From: Pseudidiomarina taiwanensis
Lineage (GTDB): Bacteria > Pseudomonadota > Gammaproteobacteria > Enterobacterales > Alteromonadaceae
DNA: 64,000 nucleotides
Reading direction: 5' to 3'
Assembly: GCF_003987435.1 (NCBI RefSeq)
Contig: NZ_PIQG01000003.1
Location: 124,001 to 188,000, forward strand
In this document: positions 1-7,653 of the stretch, one piece after another
Numbering within the stretch: position 1 is the stretch's first letter
How the letters are laid out: each line of letters opens with the position of its first letter
Notes under the pieces: generated by a model
Databases searched by the model: none
Told to the model about the DNA's origin: nothing
Seen by the model: the letters and a program-made list of their open reading frames with translations, nothing else
Position numbers and translations under genes: made by a program

Positions 1-174
1 TGCGGCAGCGATTCGAAGCAGGGTATCGATGCGCCCTTCACCGTAATTTTCGAATTTAGAGATAACAGCTTGAGTGGTTTGCACGCGCTGCGCGAGCTCA
101 GTTTGCGACCATTTGAGGTGCTGCCGAGCTTGTTTAATGGCGTGGGCGATATCTAAGCTTTGATTCAGTCGCAT
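1..174 (-). CDS. XRE/HipB-like helix-turn-helix regulator, N-terminal part (cut by window start)
   Basis: Reading the minus strand from the ATG at 174 gives 58 residues that stay open to the edge of the window. They hold a lambda-repressor type HTH: SQTELAQRV, then TTQAVISKFENYGEG, then RIDTLLRIAA. The GRIDTLLRI ending is typical of HipB-like antitoxins and other small XRE proteins. If it is HipB, a hipA toxin gene should lie just beyond the left edge; that is inference, because only the N-terminus is visible. The gene lies downstream of the phospholipase D-type gene on the same strand, across about 70 AT-rich bases that probably carry its own promoter. Confidence 0.75.
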   Translation of the reverse strand, partial: MRLNQSLDIAHAIKQARQHLKWSQTELAQRVQTTQAVISKFENYGEGRIDTLLRIAAA

Positions 175-245
175 AGGTTATTTTTTTATATTTAAACGAA
201 TATAATCAATATATATCTAAATAAATATATTTCAAGTTTTCTGTT
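175..245 (-). promoter_or_regulatory. AT-rich upstream region of the HTH gene, probable promoter/operator
   Basis: This is a very AT-rich stretch between the stop of the lipoprotein gene and the start of the HTH gene. It contains short inverted arms (ATATT, six bases, AATAT) and several TATA-like runs. XRE/HipB regulators usually bind such sites next to their own start. No exact operator can be fixed by eye. Confidence 0.3.
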
Positions 246-1850
246 TTATAGAACGCGATCTAGCGGCAGTAGGCTGAAAAATTCCAGTAAAATTCGTTCC
301 AGCAAGGTCGAATCGGGCTCTTTAGTGAGAGTTTCGATAGAGCCATCGGCATTTTGCCGAAGCCATTGTAGGTGACCATCTTCATCAAGCTTGAGCCGAA
401 ACGCATAGTTGGGGACGATATCTTCAATTTGTTGTTCGAGATATTGTGCTATCTCGGGGTGTTCGATGACAAATCCCATCTCGGTGTTGTAGTGAATCGA
501 GCGCGGGTCGAAATTAAAGCTACCGATAAACAAGCGTTGGCCATCAACGATAAAGGTTTTTGCATGCAGACTTGATCCGGAGCTGCCCATCCAGCTACTG
601 ATTTGCTCTTGATCGGTTTCACCGTTGACGTCATCTTCGTCGTTTTCACTTTCCGCAACGGGATTCCCTTGTTCGCGGAGTTCGACTAACTCAATACCTC
701 TTTCGAGGAGGGGCTTGCGATACTTTTTATACCCAGCATGAACAATCGCGACATCGGTTGCTTTAAAGCTATTGGTGTAGATTTTAACGGACACACCTTG
801 CTCGACCATTTGTGCGAACGCCTCCACTCCAGATTGGCCGGGAATAAAATACGGTGAAACCAGAACGAGACGGGTTTCGGGCATACCGAGGACTTTTTGT
901 AACTGCGGTAAAATGGCTTGAGCTTCATCTTCTGCAGCAAATATTTTGAGTGGATCATCGCTCACTAAGTCAGTTTTAGCCCATGTCCACGGGTAGTTGC
1001 CGCTTAAAATATCTTGCACTTCGGTACTCTGTGCGAGCTGCCAGCGATAATCGCTGCTGTAAGGATTTTGATTCGCGAGCAATAAGCGCCGCTTTAAGTC
1101 TTCCAATCTGCGCGGACTTGGCGCTTGAATCAATTGTGTGATCGGATAGCTTGCTGCGCTTTCCCAGTATCGGTCAAAGTCCTGCGATGTTTCTTGCACT
1201 ATGGGACCGACTGCCATGACATCGAGATCAGCGAATATCGTCCCCCCATTGGCTGCGAAATATTCATCCGCGATGTTGCGGCCGCCGGTAATCGCCACCT
1301 GGTTATCAACGATAAATGCCTTGTTGTGCATCCGTCGATGTACTCGTTTGGCGTCGGTGATGAAATCTAGAATCTTATATTTACGCTGGTAAAAGGGGTT
1401 GAACAGCCTTACTTCTACCTGCGGATATTGAGCGAGTGCGTACAGCTCCTCGTCAAGACCGTGGGTGCCATTATCGTCGAGCAATAAACGAATTCTTACA
1501 TTCCGCCGTGCTGCGTCCTCTAAAGCACCAAGTAATAAACGTCCAGTGATGTCATCGCGCCAAATATAATATTGTAGGTCGAGACTTTTCTCGGCCTGCT
1601 GAATAAGGTGCAGGCGCGTTGCAAATGCGTTGACGGGTTCTGCTAGCAAGGATACACCACTGAGTGGTGCGTTACTGGCGATTGCGCTTTGCAGCGCTTG
1701 ACCTAACTGGGTTTGCTTCGCTTGCTCTTGGCTGATCGCTTGGCTCGATTGCCGCGCCTCTAATTTCGGCAAAGTCGAACAACCACTCACGCCAAAGCTG
1801 AATGTTATCAATACGCATAGCGTAATTAAATGTCGGACGTTACTGTACAT
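246..1850 (-). CDS. Phospholipase D-like lipoprotein, cardiolipin synthase (ClsC-like) family
   Basis: A two-domain phospholipase D superfamily protein of 534 aa. Both HKD motifs are present: H175-x-K177-x4-D182 followed by a GGRN segment, and about H429-x-K431-x4-D436 followed by GSFNFDPRS. This layout is that of E. coli ClsC/YmdC-type enzymes, which transfer phosphatidyl groups between phospholipids at the inner membrane; the exact substrate here is inferred. The N-terminus is a lipoprotein signal with lipobox VSGC (Cys24). I chose the ATG at 1850, which gives a compact signal peptide. A GTG at 1865 would add five residues. It is divergent from the monooxygenase gene and reads toward the HTH gene. 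Confidence 0.88.
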   Translation of the reverse strand: MYSNVRHLITLCVLITFSFGVSGCSTLPKLEARQSSQAISQEQAKQTQLGQALQSAIASNAPLSGVSLLAEPVNAFATRLHLIQQAEKSLDLQYYIWRDDITGRLLLGALEDAARRNVRIRLLLDDNGTHGLDEELYALAQYPQVEVRLFNPFYQRKYKILDFITDAKRVHRRMHNKAFIVDNQVAITGGRNIADEYFAANGGTIFADLDVMAVGPIVQETSQDFDRYWESAASYPITQLIQAPSPRRLEDLKRRLLLANQNPYSSDYRWQLAQSTEVQDILSGNYPWTWAKTDLVSDDPLKIFAAEDEAQAILPQLQKVLGMPETRLVLVSPYFIPGQSGVEAFAQMVEQGVSVKIYTNSFKATDVAIVHAGYKKYRKPLLERGIELVELREQGNPVAESENDEDDVNGETDQEQISSWMGSSGSSLHAKTFIVDGQRLFIGSFNFDPRSIHYNTEMGFVIEHPEIAQYLEQQIEDIVPNYAFRLKLDEDGHLQWLRQNADGSIETLTKEPDSTLLERILLEFFSLLPLDRVL

Positions 1851-1900
1851 AAACGAAGTATGCACCGCCCCCGCCCCCCGCGCAAACCCGAAAATATGAG

Positions 1901-2030
1901 GAGGGGCAGCCCCTCTGTTTTTGAATTTTTTTGGCTTTACTTATCAGATGGTTGGGGTATCTTGGCTCAATAAATATACAAAAAATCAGCAGGGGCTGCC
2001 CCTTTTTGTTAAAGGGAGGGGCTGCCCCTC
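1901..2030. repeat. Three copies of a GC-rich palindromic repeat (GAGGGGC-A/T-GCCCCTC)
   Basis: Copies lie at 1901-1915, 1991-2003 (13 bp core) and 2016-2030 in the region between the divergent lipoprotein and monooxygenase genes. Each is a near-perfect palindrome around a single central A or T. The last copy ends 21 bases before the monooxygenase ATG. The GC-rich cores contrast with the AT-rich sequence around them. More copies lie at 4297-4470, so the monooxygenase/hydrolase pair is bracketed by the family. Confidence 0.85.
1936..1963 (+). promoter_or_regulatory. Candidate sigma70 promoter for the monooxygenase-hydrolase pair
   Basis: A TTTACT hexamer (1936-1941) is followed after 16 bases by TATCTT (1958-1963). 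It lies about 90 bases upstream of the ATG and between palindrome copies, so the transcript leader would carry the copies at 1991 and 2016. Prediction by eye only. Confidence 0.3.
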
Positions 2031-2051
2031 GTTGCGACAGGGTGTGACGCG

Positions 2052-3521
2052 ATGTTTGAGGTCATCATAATTGGCAGTGGGTTTGCTGGGCAGTGTGCGG
2101 CGGCGCACTTGCAGCGGCTGGGGATAGAGAATTACCGTATTCTCGAGCGCCGCGACTTTATGGGCGGAACCTGGTGCCAAAATGCCTACCCCGGTGCCGC
2201 GGTTGATGTGCAATCGCCGTTATACTCATTTTCATTCGCCCCCTATGTTTGGACGCAAATGTTCGCGGAACAAAAGGAGCTCGAAGGCTATACAAATTAT
2301 GTCATCGAGCGCTTTAAGCTGCGTGAAAAGACCGAACTAAATGCTGACGTGAGCGAGCTGCGGTGGTTGGCGAACGAACAATGTTGGCAGGTGAGCACCC
2401 GCAAAGGGCAAGACTTTAAAGCACGGTTTGTGATCAACGCCAGTGGCCCTCTAAGTCAGGCAGTGATTCCCGAGTTTAACGGGCAGCAAAGTTTCCAAGG
2501 CGAGCAATTCCATACCAACGCTTGGCGTCATGATGTTGATCTAAAAGATAAAAAAGTCGCAATTATCGGTAGTGGTGCAAGTGCCGCGCAGGTGATTCCG
2601 GCGATTATTGATCGGGTCAAATCCTTACATGTTTTTCAGCGCACGCCACACTGGGTGATTCCCCGCCCTGATTATAAATTTAACCGTTTCGAGCGCTGGT
2701 TGCTGGGCTTTAAACCCCTTTACCACCTGCTTCGAAAGGCAATTTATTGGGCGCTCGAGCTGCGCATTGTCGGCTTTAAATATTCTGACTGGATGCGTAA
2801 GGTTATTGCTGAAAACAAAGCTAAAAAATTCCTACAAACAGCGATTAAAGACCCTGAACTTAGACAAAAGCTTACCCCAGATTTCACCATTGGTTGTAAG
2901 CGCGTCATCATTTCGAGCACTTTGTATCCAGCCCTCAGCCAACCCCATTGCCATGTACATGGCAAAGAAGATGGCATTGCGGGAATCACTCCAACCGGGA
3001 TCAAAACGACCACGGGTCAGCATATTGACGCTGATGTGATTGTTTACGCCACGGGTTATGCGACCACCGATGGACTTATTCCGTACCCTGTAATTGGCGA
3101 AAATGAGCAGACGCTTGAAGCAACTTGGGCGGAATATCCTCGTGCATATCTCGGCACTATGGTGCCGAACTTCCCGAATTTATTCCTAATGACTGGACCG
3201 AATACGGGTATCGGTCACACGTCAGCTATTTTCATTATCGAAGCGCAGATGGAATACATCGATCGCTGTTTGAAAGCAGTGCGCGAGAAGCAGGCACAAA
3301 CTATTGCAGTCACGACCGAAGCAGAAGCGGAATACACCGATCATATTCATCAAGAAATGCTGAAAACCGTGTGGCATAAGGGCGGATGTAACTCCTGGTA
3401 CAAGAGTAAAAGCGGCAAGGTGATCGCTATTTATCCTGGGTTTAGCTTTATTTATCGCTGGCTGGCGAAGCGCTTCAAGCCAGCTCATCATTTATTCAAT
3501 GGAGTGAGACATGAGCGCTAA
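2052..3521 (+). CDS. Flavin-containing Baeyer-Villiger-type monooxygenase
   Basis: A 489-aa FAD/NADPH monooxygenase. The N-terminal FAD Rossmann motif is GSGFAG (residues 8-13) and is followed by the GGTW segment of this family. The type I Baeyer-Villiger fingerprint F-x-G-x3-H-x3-W is at 148-158 (FQGEQFHTNAW). The NADPH Rossmann motif is GSGASA (173-178), and a conserved ATGY segment follows later. Such enzymes insert oxygen next to a ketone to give an ester or lactone; the natural ketone cannot be told. The next gene, a hydrolase, overlaps it by 11 bases and could cleave the product. The ATG at 2052 follows a palindromic repeat rather than a clear ribosome binding site. Confidence 0.88.
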   Translation: MFEVIIIGSGFAGQCAAAHLQRLGIENYRILERRDFMGGTWCQNAYPGAAVDVQSPLYSFSFAPYVWTQMFAEQKELEGYTNYVIERFKLREKTELNADVSELRWLANEQCWQVSTRKGQDFKARFVINASGPLSQAVIPEFNGQQSFQGEQFHTNAWRHDVDLKDKKVAIIGSGASAAQVIPAIIDRVKSLHVFQRTPHWVIPRPDYKFNRFERWLLGFKPLYHLLRKAIYWALELRIVGFKYSDWMRKVIAENKAKKFLQTAIKDPELRQKLTPDFTIGCKRVIISSTLYPALSQPHCHVHGKEDGIAGITPTGIKTTTGQHIDADVIVYATGYATTDGLIPYPVIGENEQTLEATWAEYPRAYLGTMVPNFPNLFLMTGPNTGIGHTSAIFIIEAQMEYIDRCLKAVREKQAQTIAVTTEAEAEYTDHIHQEMLKTVWHKGGCNSWYKSKSGKVIAIYPGFSFIYRWLAKRFKPAHHLFNGVRHER

Positions 3522-4407
3522 GTTAGGGTTAAAACTTTATGATGCTGTGATGGCTTTTGAGGCCAAATTATATGGTTTCAAAAAGGCCCAAGTGCAAACC
3601 AAAGACCTAAAGCTTAGTTATTATATTCGCAGCCCACGTGGTGCCAAACAGACCCTTTTATTGTTGCACGGCTACACCGCAAGTAAGGAACTCTGGCTGC
3701 GTTTTGCTAAGCAATTCAATAAGATGACGGATAATCGCTTCCAAATCATTATCCCTGACTTGGGCGGTCATGGTGAGAGTGATTACGACCCTGAGCGCTC
3801 GTATACGCCGAAAGCGCAGGTCGAGCGTCTGTGCGATTTGCTTGATGCGCTTTCAATAAAACAGGTGAGTGTCGCGGGCAATTCGATGGGTGGACTTATC
3901 GCCGCGAATTTCGCGCTATTTGAAGCAGAGCGGGTGGAGCAGGTGATTGCAATTGATCCTGCCGGGGTGAAAACTCCAGAACCGAGTGAAGTTCAGAAGC
4001 TTTTTGAGCAGGGTAAGTCGCCCTTTTTGATTCATTCAGAGGAAGACTTCCGCCGGTTTTATCCATTGACCATGGCGCGTCCACCTTGGATGCCTGATAT
4101 GTTTTTGCGCGGTATGGCGCTTCGCTATCAAGCACGGCGCGAGGCCTACGTTAAAATTTTCCAGGACTTCTTCGCTAACGACCAGTTAGATAAGCGTTTA
4201 ACGGACATTACTTGCCCGACCATGGTTATTTGGGGCGAGCAAGACCGCATTATTGATGTTAGCGGGGCAAAGCGCTGGCGAGAATTACTTACAAAGGAGG
4301 GGCTGCCCCTCCCTCGCGTTGAAATATTTTCCGGCTTTGGCCATATGCCAATGGTCGAGGCTCCAGCCAAGACTGCCGCGGTCTGTAGGGATTTTCTCGA
4401 GAGCTAA
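3511..4407 (+). CDS. Alpha/beta hydrolase (esterase/lipase-like)
   Basis: A 298-aa alpha/beta hydrolase without signal peptide. Visible elements are the oxyanion-hole HGYTAS (53-58), the nucleophile elbow GNSMGG with Ser125, the acid Asp245 in WGEQDR, and His278 in GFGHMP, which make a complete triad. The ATG lies inside the end of the monooxygenase gene (11-base overlap), so translation is coupled. The likely job is hydrolysis of the ester or lactone made by the monooxygenase; this pairing is common but the substrate is inferred. Oddity: one copy of the local GC palindrome (4297-4311) lies in frame and encodes residues near 262-268 (KEGLPLP), between the acid and the histidine. Confidence 0.88.
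   Translation: MSAKLGLKLYDAVMAFEAKLYGFKKAQVQTKDLKLSYYIRSPRGAKQTLLLLHGYTASKELWLRFAKQFNKMTDNRFQIIIPDLGGHGESDYDPERSYTPKAQVERLCDLLDALSIKQVSVAGNSMGGLIAANFALFEAERVEQVIAIDPAGVKTPEPSEVQKLFEQGKSPFLIHSEEDFRRFYPLTMARPPWMPDMFLRGMALRYQARREAYVKIFQDFFANDQLDKRLTDITCPTMVIWGEQDRIIDVSGAKRWRELLTKEGLPLPRVEIFSGFGHMPMVEAPAKTAAVCRDFLES
4297..4311. repeat. Palindromic repeat copy inside the hydrolase coding sequence
   Basis: A perfect 15-bp copy, GAGGGGC-T-GCCCCTC, identical to the copy at 2016-2030. It is translated as part of KEGLPLP in a surface-loop position between the catalytic Asp and His. The reading frame is kept. Confidence 0.85.
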
Positions 4408-4411
4408 ATCA

Positions 4412-4470
4412 GAGGGGCTGCCCCTCTTATTCGAATGGGCTGCCCCTCCTGTTTTAGGGGCTGCCCCCCT
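4412..4470. repeat. Cluster of three palindromic repeat copies after the hydrolase gene
   Basis: Copies lie at 4412-4426 (perfect), 4434-4448 (left arm degenerate, GGGC-T-GCCCCTC kept) and 4456-4470 (right arm with extra C). They occupy the convergent gap between the hydrolase stop at 4407 and the end of the minus-strand membrane protein gene. The last copy overlaps that gene's 3' end and supplies its last codons and stop. Confidence 0.85.
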
Positions 4471-4753
4471 TGGTGCGGTCACTGGTTGTCGCGCGGGCTT
4501 GGCCATCCGCGCTGCGGGTCATATTAGGGTTGGTTTTCTCTTCGTGCTCCATCAGCACTAAAGTGAGATAAATCTTGGTGGGTAACGACAATACAATACC
4601 TACTGCACTCATCGCAGCGCCGATGATAAATCCTTGATGACCAATACTGTCGCTACTAAAGGTGATCACCAGCACAATATGCCCCAGCACCAGTAATGTG
4701 ATGCCGAGGATCATCGCAGTTTTAAGCAGTTTAACTTGTGTCGCTTCAGTCAT
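4454..4753 (-). CDS. Small two-helix membrane protein of unknown function
   Basis: A 99-aa protein from the ATG at 4753, which overlaps the end of the upstream gene by eight bases (ATG inside ...AATGACTGA). An upstream in-frame start would lie inside that gene and is less likely. Two hydrophobic helices are visible (about residues 11-32 and 40-65), followed by a polar tail. No family is recognised. The final residues (KGGSP) and the stop codon come from a copy of the GC palindrome, which suggests the original C-terminus was altered by repeat insertion. It is probably co-transcribed with the NTF2-like gene upstream. Confidence 0.6.
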   Translation of the reverse strand: MTEATQVKLLKTAMILGITLLVLGHIVLVITFSSDSIGHQGFIIGAAMSAVGIVLSLPTKIYLTLVLMEHEEKTNPNMTRSADGQARATTSDRTKGGSP

Positions 4754-5192
4754 TAGTTCTCGTTGCATTCCAGTTCAGGGCTTGCCAGCGGCCATCGCGA
4801 AAGAGCATCACCCCAGTGTTTAAAAAGGTCGTCCGAGTAGTTTCTGAGCCCGAACTGTCGTGCGCAACCAAGGTAAAGTTCACTACTTTCAAACCATCAG
4901 CTAGGTCCTTCACCTCATAATCTTCCGCCGTGTACCAAGCTTGCAGGGGCGGCTCGAGCACTTTGGCGTCGGCCATGCCAGCCATCAACTGGGCTTTACC
5001 AAAGCGAGTGCCACTGGAGCTGGTGTAGGTCAGCTCATCCGCCCAGAAAGCATCATGGATGCTGGCGTCGTTGATACTCGCACCCCAGAGAAAATGGTCA
5101 ATGGTCGCAGTCACTGAGTTCGCATCGTGGTCATCGGCAACGGCTACACCGCCACTTAGCAACAAAACCAACCCAAACAACAAACGTTTCAT
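4746..5192 (-). CDS. Exported NTF2-like (SnoaL/DUF4440-type) protein
   Basis: A 148-aa protein with a cleavable signal peptide (residues 1-19, ending GGVAVA). The remainder has the pattern of the NTF2-like fold: an ATIDHFLWG helix, FWADELTYTSSSG, and a C-terminal GVMLFRDGRWQALNWNATR strand pair. Members range from enzymes to binding proteins, so no activity can be assigned. A good ribosome binding site (AGGAG) lies seven bases before the ATG. The stop overlaps the start of the small membrane protein gene. Confidence 0.75.
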   Translation of the reverse strand: MKRLLFGLVLLLSGGVAVADDHDANSVTATIDHFLWGASINDASIHDAFWADELTYTSSSGTRFGKAQLMAGMADAKVLEPPLQAWYTAEDYEVKDLADGLKVVNFTLVAHDSSGSETTRTTFLNTGVMLFRDGRWQALNWNATRTND

Positions 5193-5211
5193 ATCAACTC
5201 CTGAATAACTT

Positions 5212-5233
5212 ATGGATACTTTAGCGTATCCTT
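5212..5233. repeat. Short inverted repeat between prenyltransferase and NTF2-like genes
   Basis: The arms GGATAC (5214-5219) and GTATCC (5226-5231) have a six-base loop. The repeat lies in the 62-base gap downstream of the prenyltransferase stop and upstream of the NTF2-like start on the minus strand. It has no U-run, so it is a weak terminator or processing hairpin at best. Confidence 0.35.
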
Positions 5234-5254
5234 AAATAAAAGCTTTGACCCAGA

Positions 5255-6163
5255 TCAGGAAAGCACCAGAGCCAATGCAAGGACTAATAAACTTAAATGA
5301 ATCAAGGTGACTTGCACACCGAGTACCGCACCCCACTGCCCGGGTGTTGCCACAGGTTGACGCAACTGCCACAGCCGTCGGCTAATGGGCACCAACAGCA
5401 GTAGCGGCAGTAGCGCCGACAACGCAACTGCGGGCAGCCAGCCAAACCAAACCGCCGTCATCAGCAGGTCTGCGGCAATAATATAGCCGAATAACCAGAC
5501 TCCACGTGCGAACGGGAAGCTGTAGCGAATGGCTAAATGTCTCCGCCCGACTTGGCGATCGGCCTCGATATCCGGGAATTGGTTTAACAACAGCAAATTA
5601 CTCACGAGCAAGCCGACATAGCTGCCAATAGCCCACGCGCCAGCATCGATGAAGCCTTGAAAAACCCAGATGGCGCCGACCACCATACAAATGCCGAAGC
5701 CCAAGCCGGGGGCAGCCCAACAGAGCCAGGCAAAACGATTAAAGTAGTTGGTGTAAAAATAAATCAGAACACAGCCAAGCAGGCCAAGCCAAATTAATTC
5801 CGAACCAAACTCTAGCGTTAAACTCAGCCCAACACCTATCACCACCACCAAGCTCGCCAGCGCAAGCCAAAGAGCTGATCTCGCCAGTTCAGGGTGACGC
5901 TCTAGGGTGCCACTGCCCCCGCTAAATTCGGTTCGTTGTGTTAAACCATCGAGCCCTGAGCGATGATCGAAATACTCGTTAAATACGTTGACGCTGATGT
6001 GAGCAGAAAAGGCAATCAGCACGACCTGCACCAGAAGCTCTAGCTCAAGCGCAACGGATTGAGCGCTATAACAGGCTGCAACAAGCAGGCAAACCAAGGT
6101 TAGGGTTAAAAATTTGGCACGGGCAATAGCCGCAAGGGCGGCGAGGCGCTGAAAAAAACTCAT
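5255..6163 (-). CDS. UbiA-family membrane prenyltransferase (MenA-like)
   Basis: A 302-aa integral membrane protein with about eight or nine hydrophobic segments. Both Asp-rich Mg-prenyl-diphosphate motifs of the UbiA superfamily are visible: NEYFDHRSGLD (about residue 63) and NQFPDIEADRQVG (about residue 194). The NVFNEYFDH and GGSGTL stretches are closest to 1,4-dihydroxy-2-naphthoate prenyltransferases, but no men genes lie nearby, so the aromatic acceptor is uncertain. It reads away from tspO across a 95-base shared promoter region. Confidence 0.75.
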   Translation of the reverse strand: MSFFQRLAALAAIARAKFLTLTLVCLLVAACYSAQSVALELELLVQVVLIAFSAHISVNVFNEYFDHRSGLDGLTQRTEFSGGSGTLERHPELARSALWLALASLVVVIGVGLSLTLEFGSELIWLGLLGCVLIYFYTNYFNRFAWLCWAAPGLGFGICMVVGAIWVFQGFIDAGAWAIGSYVGLLVSNLLLLNQFPDIEADRQVGRRHLAIRYSFPFARGVWLFGYIIAADLLMTAVWFGWLPAVALSALLPLLLLVPISRRLWQLRQPVATPGQWGAVLGVQVTLIHLSLLVLALALVLS

Positions 6164-6258
6164 AGTTGTTTATTATTTCTTTTTTTGCCTATAGTTAGAG
6201 CTACTTGTAGCGCATATCGCACAACAAATCACCTCTTACCTGATTTGAAGGAATACGT

Positions 6259-6744
6259 ATGTCATTTAAAAAACAAATACTCGGACTTATCGGCTGGTTA
6301 CTTGCGTCGGTGCTAGTCTCCGTAATTGGTGGTTTAGGCTCGCTGAATGCACCGGTATTTTATCGTGAGCTGAACTTACCGAGTTGGGCTCCTGATGCTT
6401 GGTTGTTTGGCCCGGTTTGGACCAGTCTCTATACCTTGATGGCGATCGCCGCATGGTTAGTATGGCGCCAGGGTGGCTGGGAAAATGCCAAGCGTGCGCT
6501 TAACCTTAACGTAGCGCAATTAGCGGTGAACGCACTCTGGAGCTGGTTGTTTTTTGCGTGGTACCTCGGTGGTGTCGCCTTTGCTGAAATCATCGTGCTG
6601 TGGTTACTTATTGCCGCAACCATTCAGGCCTACTGGAAGCACCATAAAGTTGCCGCTATTTTACTCCTGCCATACTTAGCTTGGGTCACCTTCGCAGGCG
6701 CCCTGAACCTAAACTTATGGCTGAATAACCCGGGTGTGCTCTAA
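6259..6744 (+). CDS. tspO: TspO/MBR family protein (tryptophan-rich sensory protein)
   Basis: A 161-aa protein with five predicted transmembrane helices and the TspO signature, including LPSWAPDAWLFGPVWTSLY near residues 40-58 and the NLWLNNPG ending. TspO proteins bind tetrapyrroles and cholesterol-like ligands and act in stress or light responses. A purine-rich site (GAAGGAA) precedes the ATG at 6259. The gene is divergent from the prenyltransferase. It is convergent with the LysR gene, and the two stop codons overlap. Confidence 0.88.
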   Translation: MSFKKQILGLIGWLLASVLVSVIGGLGSLNAPVFYRELNLPSWAPDAWLFGPVWTSLYTLMAIAAWLVWRQGGWENAKRALNLNVAQLAVNALWSWLFFAWYLGGVAFAEIIVLWLLIAATIQAYWKHHKVAAILLLPYLAWVTFAGALNLNLWLNNPGVL

Positions 6745-6752
6745 ACCCGGGT
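6728..6752. terminator. Bidirectional hairpin over the tspO/lysR convergent stops
   Basis: Two copies of the self-complementary octamer ACCCGGGT (6728-6735 and 6745-6752) are separated by nine bases and can pair as an 8-bp GC-rich stem. The loop holds the tspO stop codon. There is no clear U-run, so termination rather than stabilisation is inferred. Confidence 0.5.
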
Positions 6753-7619
6753 ATAGGGCTCGAGTAATTCTCGAATCAGTGGATGCGGGCGTTGCCTTGG
6801 CAGCGTCACGGCATAGAAATTCTCATAGACTTTCGGTAAATCAAACCAGCGCTGTAATAAGTTTTGGCGCAGCTCATCCCGCACCACGACCGCTGGCAAT
6901 ACGGCCAATGCCTTACTATCTCGCGCTAACAGTCGAAGCATAGCCATGTCATCTGCTTCAGCGGTGATAAAGGGCTCGATTTGTTGCTGCGCACAATAGC
7001 TATCAAAAGCAGGGCGCAGCGCTGAAGTTTGCGCGGGCACGACCCACGGGTGGCGCTCTGCAGCGAGCCGAATATCATCTAATTGTTCGAACTCAGCAGG
7101 GGCTACGACGGACACATGCTGGCGCGCCAACAACTGCGTTTGCCAAAGCCCTGCTTGTTCACTGGCAACATCAAGGTTGGTCAAAACCAAATCAAGTTGA
7201 TGATGGCTCAAACTCTGCAGTAATTCGGTTTGGCTGCGGGCATACAACTGATAGGTGTGATCATGACGGTGTAAAATTGGGTCGATAAAACCTTCGATAA
7301 AGTTCCGTGACATACTGGCGAGCATGCCAATTCGCAGTGTTTGTGCACGCTCACCGCCTTGCTTGAGCATGCGCTCGAGCTCGGCCCCGCGTTGAAAGAT
7401 ATCCTCCGCATAGAGCAAAGTATCTTGGCCTAATTCAGTTAACACCAAGCGGCGTCCTTCGCGGCGAAAAAGTTGTGCGCCCATGCTGTGTTCGAGCTGC
7501 TTGATTTGCGCTGACAATGCCGATTGTGAGACAGCCAATTCATCGGCGGCTTGGGTCAAATGACCGAGCTTGGCCACGCGCCAAAAGTAATAAAGGTGGT
7601 GATAGTTTAAGCGACTCAT
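6741..7619 (-). CDS. LysR-type transcriptional regulator (NhaR-like N-terminus)
   Basis: A 292-aa LysR regulator. The N-terminus NYHHLYYFWRVAKLGHLT resembles the start of NhaR, followed by the winged HTH (AADELAVSQSALSAQIKQLE) and a substrate-binding domain. It is divergent from dabB-dabA across 108 bases and so is the likely local regulator of inorganic carbon uptake, in line with LysR genes found next to DAB loci elsewhere. What it senses is not visible. Its 3' end overlaps the tspO stop by four bases. Confidence 0.88.
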   Translation of the reverse strand: MSRLNYHHLYYFWRVAKLGHLTQAADELAVSQSALSAQIKQLEHSMGAQLFRREGRRLVLTELGQDTLLYAEDIFQRGAELERMLKQGGERAQTLRIGMLASMSRNFIEGFIDPILHRHDHTYQLYARSQTELLQSLSHHQLDLVLTNLDVASEQAGLWQTQLLARQHVSVVAPAEFEQLDDIRLAAERHPWVVPAQTSALRPAFDSYCAQQQIEPFITAEADDMAMLRLLARDSKALAVLPAVVVRDELRQNLLQRWFDLPKVYENFYAVTLPRQRPHPLIRELLEPYTRV

Positions 7620-7653
7620 GATTAATTGTTCTATAAAAAAGAATGATTAATCA
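7619..7653. promoter_or_regulatory. Putative LysR operator between lysR and dabB
   Basis: Two TGATTAAT elements lie at 7619-7626 and 7644-7651, 25 bases apart. The second is the core of a perfect 10-bp palindrome, TGATTAATCA (7644-7653). Repeated AT-rich dyads in a divergent promoter are the usual arrangement for LysR autoregulation plus target activation. The first element overlaps the lysR start codon. Confidence 0.45.

Noticed and set aside
1901-2030. Intrinsic terminators formed by the GC palindromes
   Set aside because: Two copies are followed by T-rich sequence on the plus strand, but no plus-strand gene lies upstream, and other copies lie within genes or lack a T-run.
1901-4470. CRISPR-like or tandem array
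   Set aside because: The repeats are only 13-15 bp, irregularly spaced by 8 to more than 2000 bases, and one lies inside a coding sequence; no cas genes are near.
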